This document shows, piece by piece, positions 59,986-64,000 of a stretch of 64,000 nt of DNA. This DNA is from Amborella trichopoda (Eukaryota; Streptophyta; Magnoliopsida; Amborellales; Amborellaceae). Both the position numbers and the translations under genes were made by a program. The stretch is taken from positions 1 to 64,000 of the forward strand of contig NW_006499535.1 in assembly GCF_000471905.2 (NCBI RefSeq). The letters are read 5' to 3'. How positions within the stretch are numbered: position 1 is the stretch's first letter; every line of letters begins with the position of its first letter. The notes beneath the pieces are model-generated. The model saw nothing but the letters and a program-made list of their open reading frames with translations. It ran no database searches and had not been told where the DNA came from.

Positions 59986-61599
59986 TGGCATATCAGTGAA
60001 AGAGGTTTTGATAGCTTCTCAAAGTCTGTCAAACTTTTTGAGGGACTTTTGAGTGGAGAAACGGTGCTGACAGAGGTGCCAGTCGTTGACATTGAATGTA
60101 TCGGAAGATGGTTGGACAATGCAGAATATAAACCGGTACTCTCCTAAGTCATAATAAAGGGCGGTTGTGCTTATCCTCTTATCTTTTGTACTTATTCACC
60201 GTGTGATTTCTAGTTGAGTGTCACGTACATTGGGTTGAAAATTTGAAATAAATGAGGTCTCTTTCTTTTGTTCTTTATGATGCAGTTGACTCTTTGCCCT
60301 CTCTTTTATCTTGAATTTTTAATATACAAAATAAAAATTATCAAAAAATTTAATATAATACTTTATTAAAAAATTATAAAAAAATTTAATAGTGTAACGT
60401 AATTACCGACGACAACATTGCTTAATTTGTTTACAAAAAACATGAAGCCTTGTCATAAAGCTACGAAAACAAAAGTTTACAGATAAAGGAGATTCACGTG
60501 GCATGAAAATAATAGTAAATTATATAAAAATAAAATAATAGTGAATTTTACTAAAATAAAAATAAAAACAATAGTCCCCAAGACTCACCCAGCTCCCAAG
60601 ATAGCCCCCCCCCCCCCAAAAAAAACAGAAGAAGAAGAATTCATCATGATAAGACCGTTCCCCATCTTCATCGCCTTGTTTATCAACCCCTTGTTTGTAA
60701 TAATTGGCTGCGTTGTATGCTACGACATTGGCTTAAACACTAACTGGGCCACTCACCAAATGAACTGCAATGGCCATAGCTATGACTCTTTCTCTCATAT
60801 GGAAGTCAACCACCTCAGTCCCACCCCCAACCACCACCACCCCAACCCCACAAACACCACGCCCCCACCCTATCTCCTACATGTCCTCTTGCATGGGATC
60901 ATCTTCCTACACTTTCTCCTCGATAGTCCCTAAACTTTCCACATCATCATCTATATCCTCAAGCTATTCCTCAAAATTATCCTATTCATTGTAGGTCTCT
61001 TCCAGTTCACCTACTATTTTGCTTTAATATCCTCTTGGAATATGTAGTCCAAGTTATTTGGGTTGCAATTAACAACATCCCTCTCTAGCTGCCTCTCCCT
61101 CAGTTGAGATTATAGTGCCTGTAGACTACGTGCTGCCTCTCTGTCTTCAACCAGTTTCTCCTTGGAATATTATGTAGTGGAATATACTCTAATTTTTCTC
61201 ACATCCATAGAAAGGAACAAACTTTGCCTTAAGATCCTAAGTGTGATCATTTTTAAGTATGGGATTTGGTATCTATATAATTCCCAACTTACAGCTAACA
61301 TGAAATAAGCTCAAATATTAATCATTTGATAATAATTTAGAAATAAAATTGCATGCATTACTTGTATATGGAAATAATCATTCATGAAATTTGCTAATCT
61401 GTCTCTAGTTTACTTCTTATTTTTTTAGCTATGGGAGTCCCAAATTCTCCTTATGCATCCATACATATGGGAAGCTAAAAGCAATAAAATTTGACATAAT
61501 GTTTATACTAAAAAATGCAGGCAAGACACTCGATGCTTACTTTGGTTTCGAGTGCAAACAAATCAAAAGAGTTGATAGAGAGAGGGTCTCATCAAATTA
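59986..61599. other. unassigned sequence downstream of the foldback
   Basis: No gene recognised. A run of 13 C at 60,605-60,617 precedes a 130-codon open frame (60,541-60,933, +) with a hydrophobic middle and a His/Pro/Thr-rich end. It matches no family I know and may be chance. 60,870-61,020 read on the minus strand is acidic (Glu/Asp-rich), but its frames are interrupted. Confidence 0.4.
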
Positions 61600-63197
61600 T
61601 GTTACGGGTGAGAGTGGGGCTATAAGGCCTTTCTCTTGCTCGGACCGCCGGCAAAGCAGGCTTCCCGTACACCTTAGTCTTAGAATTCAAGAAAGGATTT
61701 TGAAGATGCTTTAATGAAGAAAGGGGGAGATTTAGTAAAGAACTTTTAGAAATAGAAGAATGAATGAAAAAAAGCAACAAATGAATAAAAGAGATAAAAA
61801 CTAAGCAAAGAAAGCATTGAACAAAGAGAACAATGAATGAAACTAAACAAAAACTAATAAATATATAAGAAAAAGACTAAAAGCTACTCATAAATACTAA
61901 CATAAGCATATGAAATGAAATAAAAGCTAATAAATGATCGTAAAAGGCGAGGAAAAGAGGGAGAAATAATACTAGAGGCCGAGCCCCTAGGGCTGGCGCC
62001 CGGACTTAGCGCCGATTCAGAGTAGCTTGTTGCATGGTCAATCCCGGTCTTTCGGGTTTCAAGGGAAAAAGAGAATAAGGAAGGGGATCCAAAAGGTCTA
62101 ATTATCTGGATAGCCTTCGGATTAAAGTGTAGCTTGAAGGATATGAGGGCTCTTGTCTTGTGTCAGGTATAGTTAGGGTGAGGTATGGGTTTGTTCTGAA
62201 AGAGCTTTCACCTTAATCTGAAAAATCTCGGCCCTAGACTCAAGGTTAGGTGCCTTATTTATATGAAAAATTAGCTTATGACTACCATTGGATAGTTTTT
62301 GTTGCAATATAGGCCCGTTCATTTTCTGTCGCCCTTTGGATATACTTCAGTGCCACTGGCAATGGCACTGGGCACGTTTTAATTACCATCAAATGCGGTC
62401 AACAAAATTAAATGCGCTTTAAATGCTTTCTAATCATGTGACTTGGTACATGCATAGTTGTGCAGGTGGAGTGTCAAAGGCTTGGCACCACAGGCAATGG
62501 CGTCTGCGCTTGTCAAAGCTGCTTCATAGTGAAATCTTACACATGTCGTCTTCTGGGCATTCTTTCATACGTTTGATGGACCAATCAAAGTTTGAAGCAT
62601 ATCCGACTTCCTTTGGCACACTTCTGAGCCGCAATGGTGTCAGATTGTCATTCCGGCTCTTTCGTACGGATGGTAGCTGATGTTACCTTTCCTCGACGAA
62701 TCCGAGGTCGACAACCAATTCCATATTAACATTTGACATGTCAACACTTTTCAATACATGTCAGTCTGTACTACATGCAACTTTAGGGCCGTATGTCGGG
62801 TTGTATCCCAATTTTGATTGCCTAGGACCCGACGATGGTCTAAGGGGCATTGATGCCATTGGCAATGGCCTTAGGCCTTTCTCTTTCCATTTGGGTTGTT
62901 TTTGTGTCGTGTCTCGTCTGTGTCACCTCTATTTCAGCTTTGGGAGATGCTTTGGGGCCACTTGGAGTGGCGCCAGATCCTTCTGCTCCCAATTGCTTTG
63001 GGCTTGGTAATCCCGAGTTGTGGTCTGCCTTGCTTATCTCCTAGAGTGCTTTTAGCTTTGTCGAAACAATATCAAGTCTCATGGGGGCTAGTTTATGAAT
63101 GGGTCAGGATGAGTGTGAGTGGTTCAAGTATCGGGGTGATTTGTCTATGGTACTTTGGTATCCCACAATCTTTTCAATCAGGATCGGAGTATCTACA
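61600..63197 (-). mobile_element. possible solo LTR (Ty3/gypsy type)
   Basis: It could run from TGTTACGGGTGAGAG (61,600) to GGAGTATCTACA (63,197), the same kind of ends as the LTRs of the nested complex. On the minus strand a CATATAAATAAGG promoter box lies near 62,255. No coding domain, no clean target duplication and no purine tract were found. GGCAATGGC recurs near 62,360, 62,495 and 62,860. Confidence 0.35.
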
Positions 63198-64000
63198 ATA
63201 GGGTTATCTTCAAAATATGTCGAGATGAGAAAGACTCTTTAGAAGTTGATCTACGAAGCCCAAGGCCATACGCTCTAATGTCATGCACCATAGGCTCAAG
63301 CGGTACTATAGGCTCTGGAGTATGACTGTAGACGCTCTTGCCCTTCTAGCAAACATCTTGTCGATTTACGTTGGCATCTCATGCTAATCTACTAGATTAG
63401 CTGCATAGCCTGCTGCATTTGAGCCTTAAACTTTGCCTCCTTGTCATTTACGTTGGGCAAATAATATCCCCTCCTATCTCATGAAGAATCATTTGTCTCT
63501 ATACCTTGTTCACTTTTTTTATCTACATCACCTTTTGAATCTCCTCCTTGTAAAACGTAGTTTGAGATTGACTTTGTTCTTAAATCCCTAAATCTTCAAG
63601 AATAGAAAATGAGTCCAAAACAATAGGAAATAGTATCTAATTCAATCCATTTGACCTATAGAGACCACACTAGTTCAGTACACCCAACTCCATACTAATC
63701 CCTAGCCATTGTAAGACACAATCCAAACCAGAATATATTCTTAAATATATCATATATCTTAGATATCCCTACTTTAGTAAATATAATTCAGCTGTAGACA
63801 CTCCTTAACTGCCACAGGCACCTTGTCACATAACTGTATGTTGCTTCAAATTTCTACTAGGTGATGTTTTAGGTGATTTATGCTACCTGTCATCTCCCTC
63901 CCTCAAAAGTAACACTAAACTCACCCTTTCCTGTTCTCAATTAGCTTCTCGCCACATTGCAAGTTGGATCCTCCCTCCTCATCTTTTAGGCATATGATAG
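63198..64000. other. unassigned sequence at the window end
   Basis: Nothing firmly recognised. Near 63,400-63,450 the minus strand reads AKFKAQMQQAMQLI, which may be a decayed retroelement frame. Confidence 0.4.

Overview
The window is nuclear DNA from a land plant, most likely an angiosperm with a repeat-rich genome. It holds one intact protein-coding gene, an intronless 3-ketoacyl-CoA synthase of the KCS12/KCS19 type at 57,982-59,391 (+), in about 64 kb. The evidence for a plant is this gene, a decayed plant-mobile-domain gene, dual-RNase-H (Tat-lineage) Ty3/gypsy remains, Ty1/copia remains and many foldback elements. Most of the rest is old, broken LTR-retrotransposon sequence. No bacterial, viral or organellar gene cluster was seen.

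Layout. 1-2,900: remains of a + strand Ty3/gypsy-like element (primer-site-like sequence at 592, proline-rich gag-like tract). 2,900-5,830: unassigned AT-rich DNA with one LTR-promoter-like stretch. 6,059-11,430: a broken Ty1/copia element on the - strand. 11,646-21,093: two sister copies of a small non-autonomous LTR element (N1, N2), each with inverted LTR-end fragments beside its 5' LTR. They are separated by a sequence gap (14,113-14,652) and a possible 3.1-kb solo LTR, and N2's 3' LTR carries a small MITE. 22,353-23,010: a plant-mobile-domain pseudogene (-).

23,783-54,968: a nested LTR-retrotransposon complex. It is bounded by one related LTR pair and a perfect 5-bp target duplication (ACTAT), so 31.2 kb goes back to one founding insertion. 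Inside are the outer element's pol, a second related element with gag and pol (about 31,490-40,830), and a third body without recognisable pol but rich in tandem repeats (about 40,830-53,050). All lie on the - strand. The exact inner junctions are not resolved.

54,974-64,000: the gene neighbourhood. The KCS gene has a 363-bp MITE about 2.1 kb upstream, a roughly 765-bp CT/GA inverted repeat ending about 340 bp before its start codon, and a SINE-like sequence plus a second foldback just downstream. The end of the window holds a possible solo LTR.

Function. The KCS would act in the endoplasmic reticulum as the condensing enzyme of very-long-chain fatty acid elongation, feeding waxes, suberin or sphingolipids. 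The surrounding transposon fossils do not form a pathway with it, but the foldback in its promoter region could influence its expression. Two runs of N (14,113-14,652 and 35,030-35,158) limit what can be read.
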